Positions 45,621-57,113 are shown, numbered from the stretch's first letter. The stretch: DNA of 64,000 nt from Takakia lepidozioides (GCA_030704615.1 CM060733.1:33604001-33668000); one strand, 5' to 3'. Notes: a model not told the origin generated them from the letters alone. A program made the numbers and translations.

Positions 45621-46341
45621 TGTCGCGCATCTCACTTCGGTAAGCTCCCCCTTCAAGTCATAGTTACTCGCTTTGATGCGCGCGCCTAATTCCCAACCTG
45701 GCCGCTGGACCAACTCGGAGCTTCGGCTGCCCACCGAGACATAACGGTCCCCCTTTACTCTTCCAAAAGACCCTCCATCAATTTGGGCCTAGTGGAAATT
45801 CCCTTTGGTAGATGGCAGTCCGGAATAACTCCCCACTCCTTGGTCGTTTTCCGGCTTGCTCGCTCACTCACTAGTTTTTGGTCACCAACGGGCTTGCACC
45901 GTTCTCGGGGTTACTACTCCATATATATACTTATGTGACTGTCCGCGGGGGTTTCACAAACAACCCTGTCATTTTATGGCGAACCACCACGAAGACCCTC
46001 GACTCCCGATGATGAGTTGCGGTGAGTCTCGGCCCACCCACCAACGGCCCCATTGGACCGTGATGAGTCCCAAGACTCCCCACGACTCCCACCACAAGGT
46101 CTCCGCCCCATGGTAAGTCCTATGCCACCCCCACTAAGTCCCACTAAGCTACCACCACCCCTTGTGGAGCCACCCCCACCTCGTGTGCGGGGCTCGACCT
46201 AGTGAGCGCCTCCTCCTCCTTGAGTGCCTTGGGCACTCAAAGGTGCTTCAGCCTCCCGTACCTATTGCTGCCACCGCCCCCATCACAAGGGCAGCCCCTC
46301 TGCGTCCCTACCCCCTGCCCTCAAGGCAAAGGGCCGCGACA
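45621..46341 (-). repeat. 3' LTR of G3
   Basis: 721 bp, TGTCGCGCATC to GGCCGCGACA, near-identical to 48085-48808. Confidence 0.93.
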
Positions 46342-47229
46342 CACACCCCTTACCAACAGGGAGTCGATGTCCTCATCGACTTGTCCATTTTGTAGAAACT
46401 AACATCCAAGTTGTGGCGTCCCACATCAAGGAGTTTGTTTCCGTACCATGGCGTCCCATGGCAAAGAACCAAACCCCCACTTGACTCTATTCTCCACTAG
46501 CTAGTTCGGCCGACTTCCTCCAAGTCCCGGCCAAGGGTGGAACCTCTCAAGCTCCACCCAGTGCACTCTTCTTGGCCTACTTCAAGGCCAAAGAACGATC
46601 TTCCGCGAGAATCGAATGGTCTTACTGCAACAACATTGCTTGCGACCGCTCATGATGCCGCTTTTGGCATCACCTTGAATCCTTTTATATTAGGAAGAGA
46701 ACCTTGAACCAACCGTGCACCCCAATCACTACAATTGGGTCCGCCTTGGAATGCTGGCCTGAGGTACGGGAACACGCCGAAGCCACACTACGACTTCGTC
46801 CCAAGGCTACACGATTATAGTACGTGAACGGAAGCACGTAGCTTTCGCGTTAGCCCGCACTACAAGGCAACCCCCTCGGTAGCGCAGTTATAGTACGTAC
46901 ACGCGTTAGGTGCGCATTAGCACGTGAACTCCCAAAGAAGGCACAAGTTTCTTTGCTCCTCGGATGGGAGTCACCCGATTTCGACACTATGCAAACACAC
47001 GATTAATCCAATTTACCTCTCTCACTTTTGTAAGCTAGCATGCATTCGACACACTAGCCAACCATACCATGCATCACCATTCCAAACAAAATAGGAAGCA
47101 CAACATTTGGAAACCATTTCATTTATAATAGATTTTGTACAACGCAAGTTTTTGCAATCGGATTCCTGAGCTAACTAAGCCAGGCTAAGCATGCATTTCC
47201 TCCCCCATAATCCAAGGTTGATGTCCCCA

Positions 47230-47886
47230 TCAACGCTTCTTCCGCTTTTGAGGTCGCCCTTCGAAAGCTGCAACCGCCTCGGATGCGTTTCTCATTTCTG
47301 AGGCACGCACCCAAGATGGCTCCACATGATGATAGCTCTTCCATTTTACGAGATACTCCGTTTCTCGATTCTTGAACCTCCTCGACTTAAGCACTGCCTC
47401 CACCTCGTACTCATGTTCATTTTCATGATCCAACAGCACAGGTGGTGGACGCAACACTTGATGCCGATTCGGACGCGCTTCATCTTTGAAGTAAGGCTTC
47501 AAAAGGGAGACGTGAAATATCGGATGCACCTTGCTGTTTGCCGGTAGCTCCAATTCATACACATCCTCATTCATAACCTTCCAGATGCAAAAGAGTCCCG
47601 CATATGGAGGTACAAATTTCAGACTCACTTCCTGAGGTAGTCGAAAATTCTTGATGTTCAACGAGACCTCCGTACCTACCTCAAACTTAACTTCCCTCCG
47701 CTTCCGATTCGTCTGCCGTTCATACCGTTTCCTAGCTTTGGCAATGTTGTACTTTGCAAGCTTCAACAAACGCTCGCGTTCTTCCAACACCGCTGTTGCT
47801 GCCAGTTCCTCAACGTCTTGGGCGGCCCAACTTGTCGGCACCAGAGGTGCTTTTCCATAGACCAATACGAAAGGGAAAACTCCCAT
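47230..47886 (-). CDS. G3 integrase C-terminus with chromodomain
   Basis: A 218-codon open frame. VLVYGKAPLVP is the GPY-side end of integrase. KFEVGTEVSLNIKNFRLP and KVHPIFHVSLLKPY are the standard gypsy integrase C-terminal boxes. EYEVEAVLKSRRFKNRETEY then LVKWKSYHHVEPSWV is a chromodomain, which directs integration to marked chromatin in this clade. The frame ends in a basic tail, RPQKRKKR. The upstream catalytic core is missing, with the join to gag sequence near 47886. Confidence 0.88.
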   Translation of the reverse strand: MGVFPFVLVYGKAPLVPTSWAAQDVEELAATAVLEERERLLKLAKYNIAKARKRYERQTNRKRREVKFEVGTEVSLNIKNFRLPQEVSLKFVPPYAGLFCIWKVMNEDVYELELPANSKVHPIFHVSLLKPYFKDEARPNRHQVLRPPPVLLDHENEHEYEVEAVLKSRRFKNRETEYLVKWKSYHHVEPSWVRASEMRNASEAVAAFEGRPQKRKKR

Positions 47887-48070
47887 TGCGGAGTGTTTTG
47901 TGTCTCGCTTTCAAAAGCATGAATCACCTCCTCAAATTGCCGCTTCAGTGACACGTCGCCCCCATCGGGCTCACCAGGATCATCATCTTTCGGGCAGTTC
48001 CGCTTTCACTTTCGCTTGCCCAACCTCATGATGAGGCCGATCTCAAGGACGATCGCATACTGAACTCTAA

Positions 48071-48082
48071 GCTCTGATACCA
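48071..48082 (-). other. G3 primer-binding site
   Basis: TGGTATCAGAGC on the minus strand, 2 nt inside the 5' LTR. It is the complement of the 3' end of plant initiator-Met tRNA. Confidence 0.95.
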
Positions 48083-48084
48083 AG

Positions 48085-48808
48085 TGTCGCACACCTCACT
48101 TCGGTAAGTTCGCCCTTCAAGTCATAGTTACTCGCTTTGATGCGCGCGCCTAACTCCCAACCTGGCCGCCGGGCCAACTCGGAGCTTCGGCTGCTCACCG
48201 AGACATAATGGTCCCCCTTTACTTTTCCAAAAGACCCTCTACCAATTTGGGCCTAGTGGAAATTCCCTTTGGTAGATGGCAGTCCGGAATAACTCCCCAC
48301 TCCTTGGTCGTTTTCCGGCTTGTTCACTTACTCACTAGTTTTTGGTCACCAACGGGCTTGCACCGTTCTCGGGGTTACTACTCCCTATATATACTTCTGT
48401 GACTGTCCGCGGGGGTTTCACAAACAACCCTGCCATTTTATGGCGAACCACCACGAAGACCCTCGATTCCCGGTGACGAGTCGCGGTGAGTCTTGGCCCA
48501 CCCACCACGGCCCCATTGGATCGTGATGAGTCCCAAGACTCCTCACAACTCCCACCACAAGGTCTTCGCCCATGGTGAGTCCTATGCCACCCCCACTAAG
48601 TCCCACTAAACTACCACCACCCCTTGTGGAGCCACCCCACCGCAACCCGGTGTGCGGGGCTCGACCTAGTGAGCGCCTCCGCCTCCTTGAGTGCCTTGGG
48701 CACTCAAGGGTGCTTCAGCCCCCCGTACCTATTGCTGCCACCGCCCCCACCACAGGGGCAGCCCCTCTGCGTCCCGACCCCTTGCCCTCAAGGCAAAGGG
48801 CCGCGACA
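48085..48808 (-). repeat. 5' LTR of G3
   Basis: 724 bp, TGTCGCACACC to GGCCGCGACA, with TATATATAC near 48386. It is followed by the target duplication GTCTG. Confidence 0.93.
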
Positions 48809-49277
48809 GTCTGCTACTTGCCGCACTGTAGTGTCTGTTTTGCATGAATGAACTTGGGAACCCATGCTTGATCCCTGTCACTTATCCGAGCATGGAAGTG
48901 AAATTGTATCATGAGCATGCGTGCTCCATGCCTCCAGCGTCCTCATCAACTGCATTGAAGCAATGTGGAAATTTCTACCTGACAGATTGCGAGACCGTTG
49001 TCAACCGTGTCGTTGAACTAATTACCCAGTGGGTAGTTTGTCATTGAGGTCAAGCTCTCCTAACTTGCCTCTGCTTGAAGAGATTGTGTGGAGCTTGGAG
49101 AAGAGTACAGAGAAGCAAGACACGGAGACTGACTATAGTCTTGACGTCGTTATCTATTGTTATGCACTCCAGCCATGAGCTTCCGATCCACACTGCGAGA
49201 GATGCAAGCTCCAGGCATGCCATGAATAGCGATGGGATGTTGAGGTAAAGAACAGGCAGACCGTTGCATGCAGTCAT

Positions 49278-50459
49278 TTAATCGGCCCCTAGATGTTCGA
49301 ACGATCGACTAAAATCGCACGCCCTGCTGCTCCCTGCAGGTCCCAAAGTCATATAAACTCCTGAGCGCTTTGGCTTCAGGGAGGTCGCAAACATCTTCCA
49401 TTTGCAGGACATACCGGTAGTTGTGTCGATGTTTCGCCGTTTCTGATACAAATAGTCATTATTCTTCGCTGTCTGTGTACAATTCGGCTCTCCTGGCTCA
49501 AAAACACTCAAAAAACAATCCGCGCATTTTTTACACTCCTGATCAATCTTAAGCCAGAAAGCTACCCGAACAACCAAACGAATGACCTTCTCCTTGGCGA
49601 TTAAGGTGTGCACAGGATAATCAGTAACCACAGCACTGGGCAAATGAACGCCAATGCGTTCTAAGCGGAAGACGACACCAGGATAAATGAGAACGTCATT
49701 GACCGTGTGGGGGAAAGCGCGAGACTGAATCCCTACCACATAATCTTCCCAAGTGATGTCAACCCCGTGCTCTGGCTTCCAGGTGGGTCGCAGGCTGGCC
49801 AATACCAGGGAGCTACCTCCACGCACCAGTTCCCACAAGCGTTCAAGACTGGGCCTCTTAGGTGGCAAGAAGCTCTTGAATTCAGTGTCAGTTCACCAGC
49901 AACAGTAAACTGAGGTATGTCAGGTTCAGCCCAACTGATCATGAGCTTGTCACCAGCAACTAAACGAGCCTTCGCAGTAGCTAGTGGTAGTTTCAACCCA
50001 ATCTCAGCTGCGTAGAGGCGTTGCGTGATCTGGCTGCCCGGGCCCCTTGGAACGTCTGAATACACTTCCTCCTTTCTTTCTCCGGGGTACTCGTGGGTTT
50101 CAGCCCTTCCAGAGCAGCAGTCAACTCAAATTGCCAGACCCAATGGTCAGATGGCGTATCCAAAATGAACTCAGGCCGCTCAATGGGTTGATCAAGGGGA
50201 GGGTAGTCTACTTCCACCACCAGCTTAGGATCCACAGTGCCACGAGGAACACCAGCAAAGACGGCTTCAAAGTTGCCCTCAGCCGTCTCCTTGTAAGCGT
50301 TGAGGTCATCTCAGTAGAAGGGCGAGACGACGATGTCATTGTTGCAAAACGCACGAACACAACAAAACAAGGAGAACAGCAAAGCAGCACAGACGAGAAA
50401 GAGAAACACAAATGCAAACTGAGAGGCGCCGCCATTGTCACCCTGTCAGTGTACAACAA
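49278..50459 (-). pseudogene. Decaying gene for an unknown, probably secreted protein
   Basis: Three consecutive minus-strand frames read as one former protein. The start (50459-50340) gives a hydrophobic leader, AFVFLFLVCAALLFSLFCCV, though in a frame different from the nearby ATG. It continues CNNDIVVSPFY, then TGA, then DDLNAYKETAEGNFEAVFAG, VEVDYPPLDQPIERPEF and DHWVWQFELTAAL. After a frameshift near 50045 come AAEIGLKLPLATAKARLVAG and SWAEPDIPQFTVAGELTLNS. After another near 49870 come GVDITWEDYVVGIQSRAF, VFRLERIGVHLP and WLKIDQECKKCADC. At least one stop and two or three frameshifts are needed. The text is well ordered but I do not recognise the family. Confidence 0.6.
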
Positions 50460-51323
50460 CCTGTCGTACCAACAGCGAATGAGCAGGAAATGAGTACGAG
50501 ATCTTGCAACCCGTCTCTCCCAAGATTCTGCACCACCGGGTTTATTCCACTCCTCTGCAGTATGTGCTAGTGACAGGCGATGTTATGGTAAAGCGTGCCT
50601 GCGAGGAAGGAAGGATCTACACGATGAAGAGTCTAGGTACCACACTACGTCACATATTCATCCAGCGTTGTCACACACTCGTACACAAGTTAAGCACATT
50701 GAAAGTACACCGGGCCGTTTAGGCTTCCAGGTAATCCTTTAAATAAAGCCAGGAGGCTAATCTTATCAGACAGAGTTGCCACTTGTGATTGGCTATACAA
50801 AGGTGATACCATCCGGCTTCTGCAAGCCTTCATCCTGCATTTGTTTGAATAGTTGTAGGGCCTCCATGGCACACCCATGGAGCTTGTGTAAGCCTGCACT
50901 TACTTGTGGATGCTTTTACTGATAGCTAGAATATTGGAGGGGGGACTGTGATTTTAAGTTATTGTCCCTTTTCATTGTTTTCTACGCACATCTAGGAGTC
51001 CCAGGTGCAGGTCTTCCACAAGTTTCCATGTATTCCAGTGTAAGCTTGTGCGGTGGTCGATCTCTCATGAATTTGTCTTGTGGCACGGGTGTCGGAGGAG
51101 AAGCTCATTTCATTGTTGGAACAAATCAATGAACAGACTCAAAAAACAACCAAAGTCACAGTAAGCTTTTCATCTTACAACTTGATCCCACATCATTTAA
51201 ACTACATCAAATGTGGAAGAGATTGTAAGATTTGTGCTCCCTTGATGTAGAAACTAGTATCTCCCTTAGATGGATGTGATCTTGTTGCTCCTGATTTGTA
51301 ACACTTTACTCTCTTATCACAAA
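50460..51323. other. No recognised gene
   Basis: Only short, unrelated ORFs between the secreted-protein relic and the inverted-repeat element. Confidence 0.45.
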
Positions 51324-52062
51324 GAGGTTGGGTAGCGAGTGAGCATGCTCACGTGAGCACAAGGGCATATTCCCTGAATTCCCGGGAAATTTCTGGAAAA
51401 TTTCCATAGCGAAATGAAATTGACGAAATTAACAAATATGCGAAATTAACACATAAAGAACAAGTAGCCCCTATACCTGATGAACATGTTACCCTATAGG
51501 CGTGGCTTTTTCTCCATAAGAGGCGGGAGAGTGGGCGGTGAGGCTTCACCTCATCTTTAAGGTCCTTTGTCCGTTCCCTTACTCAAGAAAAAAAAGAAAA
51601 AAAGAAAACTCACATGGATAATTTCATACTGCGAAATTTCGCCTGAGAAGCAATCACATTGTGGCTAAAAGGATGAATAGGTCCCTTTTCAAGCCCCCCA
51701 CCCATTCCTTTTGGATGTAAGATTTTTGGGTGATGGGATTTCTCAATGCAAAACCCACCGCTTGCTTAGTTTGTACCCACATACCGTTGTTTAGTTTGTG
51801 CCCAGTATTTCTCAATGCGAAATTCACTGCCGCCACTACAGGTTTAGGGTTTTTGGCTACAATACTGAAGGTTGCGCCTCGCCGAATTGGCGCAAATATA
51901 CCGTCACATAAATGCACCAGTACTCTATACCCGCTTATGGTTTTATTCCGTTTTGAAAACATATAACTCCTATGACCGAGGTTTAAAAACATAAAACTCC
52001 CATGACCGTGGGTTGTGCTCACGTGAGCATGCACACGCTGTGCTCACAGGATACCAACCCCC
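51324..52062. mobile_element. 739-bp non-autonomous DNA transposon with 8-bp target duplication
   Basis: Left end 51324-51361 and right end 52014-52062 are inverted repeats sharing GGTTGG, GTGAGCA and an exact core GCATGCTCACGTGAGCACA; the right arm has about 11 extra bases. The unit is flanked by the exact 8-bp duplication ATCACAAA (51316-51323 and 52063-52070), which points to hAT (8 bp) rather than CACTA or Harbinger. The interior has short internal duplications (TCCTATGACCGAGG/TCCCATGACCGTGG; TTTGTACCCA/TTTGTGCCCA) and no transposase. Confidence 0.9.
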
Positions 52063-52460
52063 ATCACAAATTCAACGGCGATGAAGTGTCCTTGATGATG
52101 ACGACGGAGGGGAACTGTCTAGTACAAAGCTTTGACTTGAGGACCATTAGATTGGAGCAACTGTATGAGTAAGATATCATTAGTCTCTCACAGTGATGGT
52201 GCAGATCGTGTTTTGTTTTCGTCGGTTTTTTTATGTGTTGGAACGGGTAAGTGTCCTTGATCTACTTTCCTTAGCACTCCCACAAATGGCTTCTCATCTT
52301 TAGTTCTATACTGACATCTAGTGTGTTCATGGGATGTTAAACAGAAGTGCAGCATACACTTTCCTCGGCCCCAATGAATGCAAAGTCGACTGTATCTGAG
52401 TGAGGCAATTGTAGTCAGTGGTATGCTTGAAAAAAATTCAAGGATCAAGAATAGGAGTCA

Positions 52461-55400
52461 TTAGGTTTTATTAAAAGTACTGATATTTGCATCTGCAGTC
52501 TCCATAGGATTATGTTCCTCCATTCTATCTCTACTCAAATCATCCTTGGCAACATTCTTTTGTTCTTGAAACTTTGCATATACTGCATCCAAAGCCTTCC
52601 GCACAGAAATTTTGGGTTCTGTTGCAGCTTCATGACTACAACCAGGACTTGCAATAGCTAGTATTTGCTTGGAACCAGAGGAGGTGTCAAAAGCCTGGTC
52701 TTCATTGGTTGTTGGAACTGTTGTGATTCCCAAACTGCTAAGTCGAAGCTGCTTTGATGTCCGTCGAAATGGCTCATGAAAAGCATCATGCAATCGCCTC
52801 ACCTGACCGTACCAACTACATAAGTGACATCACATATAGTTGCATTCTTCGAATGATAATAAAGTAGGATAGCCAAGAAATTTGTTTACATGCACAAAAG
52901 GAGATGTTGATTTAGGGTTGGCCGAGCCACACCTAAAAAGAGATACATTCTGGATGCATGATACCAAGTGCTCTTTACCTTCCGTTCTCCAATGCCCGGG
53001 CATCGTGCCAGCTCCTCCATTGAAGCTCCCATAATAGCTGCCATGGTCTACATACATGCTCATGTCAATCCTTGGGGCCATTGACTAGTTCACCTGATTG
53101 CAGGAACTGACATATCTTCTTGGGAGCATTTGTTAAGATATCTCGACAGAAAAGTTAAGGACATAGTAAGTAAGAAATGTATTAGAACTGTCCAAAAGCT
53201 AACTTCAGTGACATTTGAGGAGAAATTGACATACACTGAACGTGCTCCCCAGGGAGATGGCATCTGTCTTATTTACGCGTCTCACTGTTGTCAGCGCACT
53301 AGTCAGCTGCACTAAAGGATCAAATAACAGACTTAGAAAGGTTATTGAACCACACAAGGGAGAGGGAGGAAACAAGGAGGAGAAACCCCCAGCTACAATT
53401 TCAGAACACAGAATGCAAGAGTATGTGCTCACTAGCTTTGTGGGCACAAACCGCACACCTGGTTCAGACAGAGAAAACAAAGAATGATGATAGTATTATA
53501 GCAGATGCACTGACACAAATCACCGGGATTTGTTGTCACCAAGCATTGCCATATCACGATGCTCCTAGACACAAAAGTTTCCAGTAACAACAGTAGAGAC
53601 CCATGCACGGACAACTCAAAGATAAAACATCTCGCTAATTAAAACATCTTGAAGTAACAGCAGCCTTGACACTCACGTATTTTACTGCTAGATATGGGGA
53701 TGGCCAGATATTAAAGCCTACCCTCGAGACGTAGTCATTATCGGTACGCTCCTGAATGTTGTCAGCGGGCTTGTTCTCATACATCTTTATCGTCTCCAAA
53801 TACCGCGCACATTCTTCCAAACTGCAACGTCAAGCCTGACCTTAACTCAGGCATCTAATAGTCAAATGACACCCAGTATCCAGTTTTTGTCTACCAAAGT
53901 CACTTCAACAACCCAATGAAGACAGAGATAAGATGACTAGAGCATACATCCAAAGCTTCACTGCAGGATACATAGACGACACTTGCGACCGCCTTCCTAT
54001 GAAATCCAGTCAAGATAATCTCACCAAGATAATCTCACCTCCATGCACAAAGAAGGCTTCAGTATCCAGTTTTTGTCTACCAAAGTCACTTCAACAACCC
54101 AATGAAGACAGAGATACGATGATTAGAAGGTGGAGAGCATACATCCAAAGTTTCACTGCAGGATACATAGACGACACTTGCGACTGCCTTCCTATGAAAT
54201 CCAGTCAAGATAATCTCACCTCCATGCACAAAGAAGGCTACAGTCATGAAGAAGAGCTGTCTTGGTCACCTCGTGCAACGGCTTTATCACATCCTCCTGC
54301 ATATGCATTCAAACACTCATAATTGAGTACAAACACAATCATTCCTGAAGGAATGACGCCCCCAGACCAGAAGTACATGAACCAACAACTTTCATTCATT
54401 CACATATAATTGGGGCAGAAATTTCCCGCAATAGGCTCTCTCTCAAAACAATTGCGTCACCACATGTACAATTTAGCTCTCACTCCTCTCAAAAAAAGTC
54501 GACATGGAGTGGCCGTGGACTGTCTAAAGGAGGCACAGAATGCCTCAAGGGAATGCCGCACCACGCCATTTCACGCTGCAGAAGCAAACAGAGGGTGGAA
54601 ATGCTATGCAGCAGGAGAGAGAGGTAGGAGCACTGAGGAGTGACGAACATCAGCAGTGGATCCATAACATACTCCCAATTGCATACAGGGCACTTCTTGC
54701 CGCGACAATTGCAGCCTTTTCACTCTGATCAGGGCCTTCTATATGCACCGAAACTGCATGCTTCAAGATTGCAGTTTTTGTGGTTCACTAGCAATATTCT
54801 ACTGGTTGACACTCAATGGGCGAAAAACCATACTCACCACATCAATGTGGCAGAGGACAACCCTCAAACGAAAGCTTTTCAGCAGTTCTCGGATTCGAAA
54901 ATACAGATAGTCAGGATGCAGCAAATGATATCGTAAACTGTCAACACCAAATCTGACTTGTTAATACCAGGTAGTTCTCGGATGCCAGATCTTCATTTGA
55001 AATAGAGATAGTAAGATGGCATTGTAGACTGCCAACACCAAATCAGACTTGTACAAAGTAATTCTCAAATGCGAGATCTCAAGGTCTATTACTGCCAAAT
55101 CTAGTCTATTACTAAGGTCTGCCAAGGTCTATTACTACCAAATCTGGTCCATTACTACCTCTACTATGCCCTGCAATAAAGGAAGTCTGCAATAACAAGA
55201 CAGACCTAGCAGGCTATTCCGAACCAAAAAGGAGAAGTATAAGGAGAACCTGAGATAGAGGGCACAGGTGGTCTGGCCAAGCAAGTAGTCAGGAACTATG
55301 TCACCGAAAATCCATCGCACATTCTGAATGTGCTTCAGCACTGGATTCCCTTGCTGCACCCAATAGCAGCTTTTACAAACCACCTAACATAAAAGGGGGC

Positions 55401-56070
55401 TAGGGGAAGTGAAGGGCTGCCAATCCTTAAACCAGCATTGTAAGCAGATTGTCCTTGGCTGTGTCCATATGTGCCCTTCAAAGAGAGAGTGAAGAGAGAT
55501 TGTACTCATAAGACGTTGTTTGCCGTAGCCTTGTGGCCATTGACCTCGCGCCCAGTTTGAGCGGGAACAAAAGGGACAGAACCTACCTCTGTCAGGGGCT
55601 GACGTTGGTAGTAAGACTTACCTTCATATATAGAATTAATCCGGGTTTTCCAGATATCCTCTAGAAATCCCTTCACACAAGCATCAATCTGCTGTGTGTG
55701 ATTTGCCCAAAAACTAGGCCTCAGGAGGGCCTGGGCTTTTGGCTCAGCCTCGAGACTTTCAAAGTTGGTAAACAGGGGTACAGGCACAATTCCCTTGATA
55801 GATTTGAAGAGAGCGTCTCTTTGGTGAGAGAACCCCGGACAGTGTATCAGAAAATGAATACTGTCTTCAGATTGCCCACACAACGGGCAATTGCACTCTC
55901 CCTTTCCTCTCTGCTTCTGTTTGCTGTTCAAAGGTAGGCTTCCTGCCCTGAGTTTAAATTTCAGTCTAGTTCCGAGAGTGGGTAGACCCTTGAGGTCATC
56001 CAAGATGTCCTCCCCCATGTCACTGACTGGAAACAAGTTCAGGGAAGTTTTCTGCCTAACTTCAGAGTGA

Positions 56071-56102
<32 letters not shown>

Positions 56103-57113
56103 AGGACACCTGGCGACGGCTGACCACAATGGCATTTCGAGCCTGCCCAGGAAGAGGTGGCAGTGGAGCTCTACAACAAACCATTCCAGCCCCAACTTTG
56201 TTAAGTTCAAGTGGAAGGTCAGATGCAATTCTCACAAAAACAGTTCAGTCCCACTGCCTAGAGCTAGCTTCTGCTCTGGTGGCTCCTATACACTTTTTCC
56301 TTTCTGTCCCCAAGTATCATCTCTTTTTTATGCTCTGCCATCACTAACACATCACTAACAGAAGTATCATCCCTTTTTCATACAACAGATGTACGCTGAA
56401 TCCAATTCACAGAGGAGGAGCATAAAACCCTAAATACCCTCAAAAACCTAATCACAAAAGCTGAGTTGCACCAAACACCGCTTCCACTATATTCAGTAAC
56501 CGCGACTTCCAGAAATTCACTGTTGCGTGGAACTTTAGTGACCTACATGCAGTTTCCATGATATGGCACCACAAAGAACAAACAGAACATCACCAAACAA
56601 TCTCCACTCTACGTTACCTTGCAAAGGTTGTCTGACGCAAGAATTTAGCGAAAAATACCGTTCACTCACTCCAGTACTTATAATACTCAAGGAGACAACA
56701 TCATCAAATCCAGAGAAGGGCACTTACTCTTGTATGGAGGTGCCGCCACCGATGCTTGGTCCATAAGCTCCTCGCTTGGGAGCTAAGGCCAAAGGAGGAG
56801 GTGGGGCAGCGGGCGGGGGAGGCGAGTAAAACTCCGTCTTCCTCAGAAAAGAGAAAGCTTCCGTGAATGACGAGGGCTGACCGGAGCCCACACTGGCGGG
56901 TTCGCGAGGGGTAGGAGTCTGAGAGACATTGGAAGGAGAAGGGGCAATTGGCGGTGAACTATAGCGAGAACTGGGCTCATTCACGGTTGACGAGGACGAG
57001 GGCTGGAAAAGGGAGAGAGGGCGTAGTGGGCGTGACTGCTCCAGCACCTCTGCATGCGAAGGAATTCGCACCACAACTCTCTTCGACGACTGCTCCTCTC
57101 TCTCGGATGCCAT
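52461..57113 (-). CDS. ERCC1: DNA excision repair protein ERCC1 (RAD10 homologue)
   Basis: Non-catalytic partner of the XPF nuclease in nucleotide excision and crosslink repair. Minus-strand exons: 56728-57113, [one not found], 55250-55353, 54838-54937, 54220-54296, 53722-53821, 53235-53306, 52979-53047 and 52461-52802. Exon 1 encodes a Pro/Ser-rich disordered N-terminus from [15 protein letters not shown]. The central nuclease-like domain reads [79 protein letters not shown] and [20 protein letters not shown]. The tandem helix-hairpin-helix domain follows: [30 protein letters not shown] and [15 protein letters not shown] plant-type C-terminal extension ends STFNKT. Exon 1 ends in phase 2 while the 55353 exon starts in phase 0, so one short exon between 55354 and 56727 is missing from this reading. 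No disabling change was seen elsewhere. Confidence 0.93.
53875..54240. repeat. ~186-bp tandem duplication covering an ERCC1 exon edge
   Basis: AGTATCCAGTTTTTGTCTAC begins at 53875 and again at 54061. The following ~165 bp are nearly identical (CAACCCAATGAAGACAGAGA, GGATACATAGACGACACTTG, TCCAGTCAAGATAATCTCACC). The left unit also contains a copy of the last ~20 bp of exon 54220-54296 with its splice donor (CACCTCCATGCACAAAGAAG). Confidence 0.9.
54860..55065. repeat. Degenerate duplication of an ERCC1 exon piece
   Basis: AGTTCTCGGATTCGAAAATA...TCAACACCAAATCTGACTTG (about 54885-54962) is followed by a diverged copy, AGTTCTCGGATGCCAGATCT...CCAACACCAAATCAGACTTG (about 54973-55050). The second copy covers the start of exon 54838-54937 but carries changes that destroy its coding sense. 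Further short repeats (GGTCTATTACTACCAAATCT) run to about 55155. Confidence 0.75.
55497..56062 (-). mobile_element. LINE family B, 3' end, copy 3 (in an ERCC1 intron)
   Basis: Best copy of the family. Minus strand reads [40 protein letters not shown], then a reverse-transcriptase-associated zinc knuckle ([19 protein letters not shown]), and [20 protein letters not shown]. It ends in the tail AAGGCTACGGCAAACAACGT then CTTATGAGTACAAT. The reverse transcriptase itself is absent (5' truncation). It has the same orientation as ERCC1. Confidence 0.82.
56067..56097. repeat. (GA)n microsatellite at the 5' side of the LINE B copy
   Basis: About 14 GA units directly abutting the truncated 5' end of LINE B copy 3. 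In the + strand copies a CT run likewise abuts family B sequence. Confidence 0.9.

Larger units (their letters stand above)
45621..48808 (-). mobile_element. Internally deleted G2-family gypsy element (G3), both LTRs and target duplication intact
   Basis: A 3,188-bp unit with LTRs at 45621-46341 and 48085-48808 (TGTCGC...GCGACA) and an exact 5-bp target duplication GTCTG (45616-45620 and 48809-48813). Inside, from the minus-strand 5' end, are an initiator-Met primer site, only the first ~150 bp of gag, then directly the last part of integrase with a chromodomain, then about 890 bp of untranslated 3' sequence. Most of gag and all of protease, reverse transcriptase and RNase H are gone. It could move only with help from a full relative. 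Confidence 0.92.

Noticed and set aside
51654-52034. 126-codon minus-strand ORF inside the 739-bp element
   Set aside because: It spans the terminal repeat and has no transposase motif; chance ORF in a non-autonomous element.
55506-56228. 240-codon minus-strand ORF as one gene
   Set aside because: It runs from unrelated sequence through a GA microsatellite into a LINE fragment; only 55497-56062 is meaningful.
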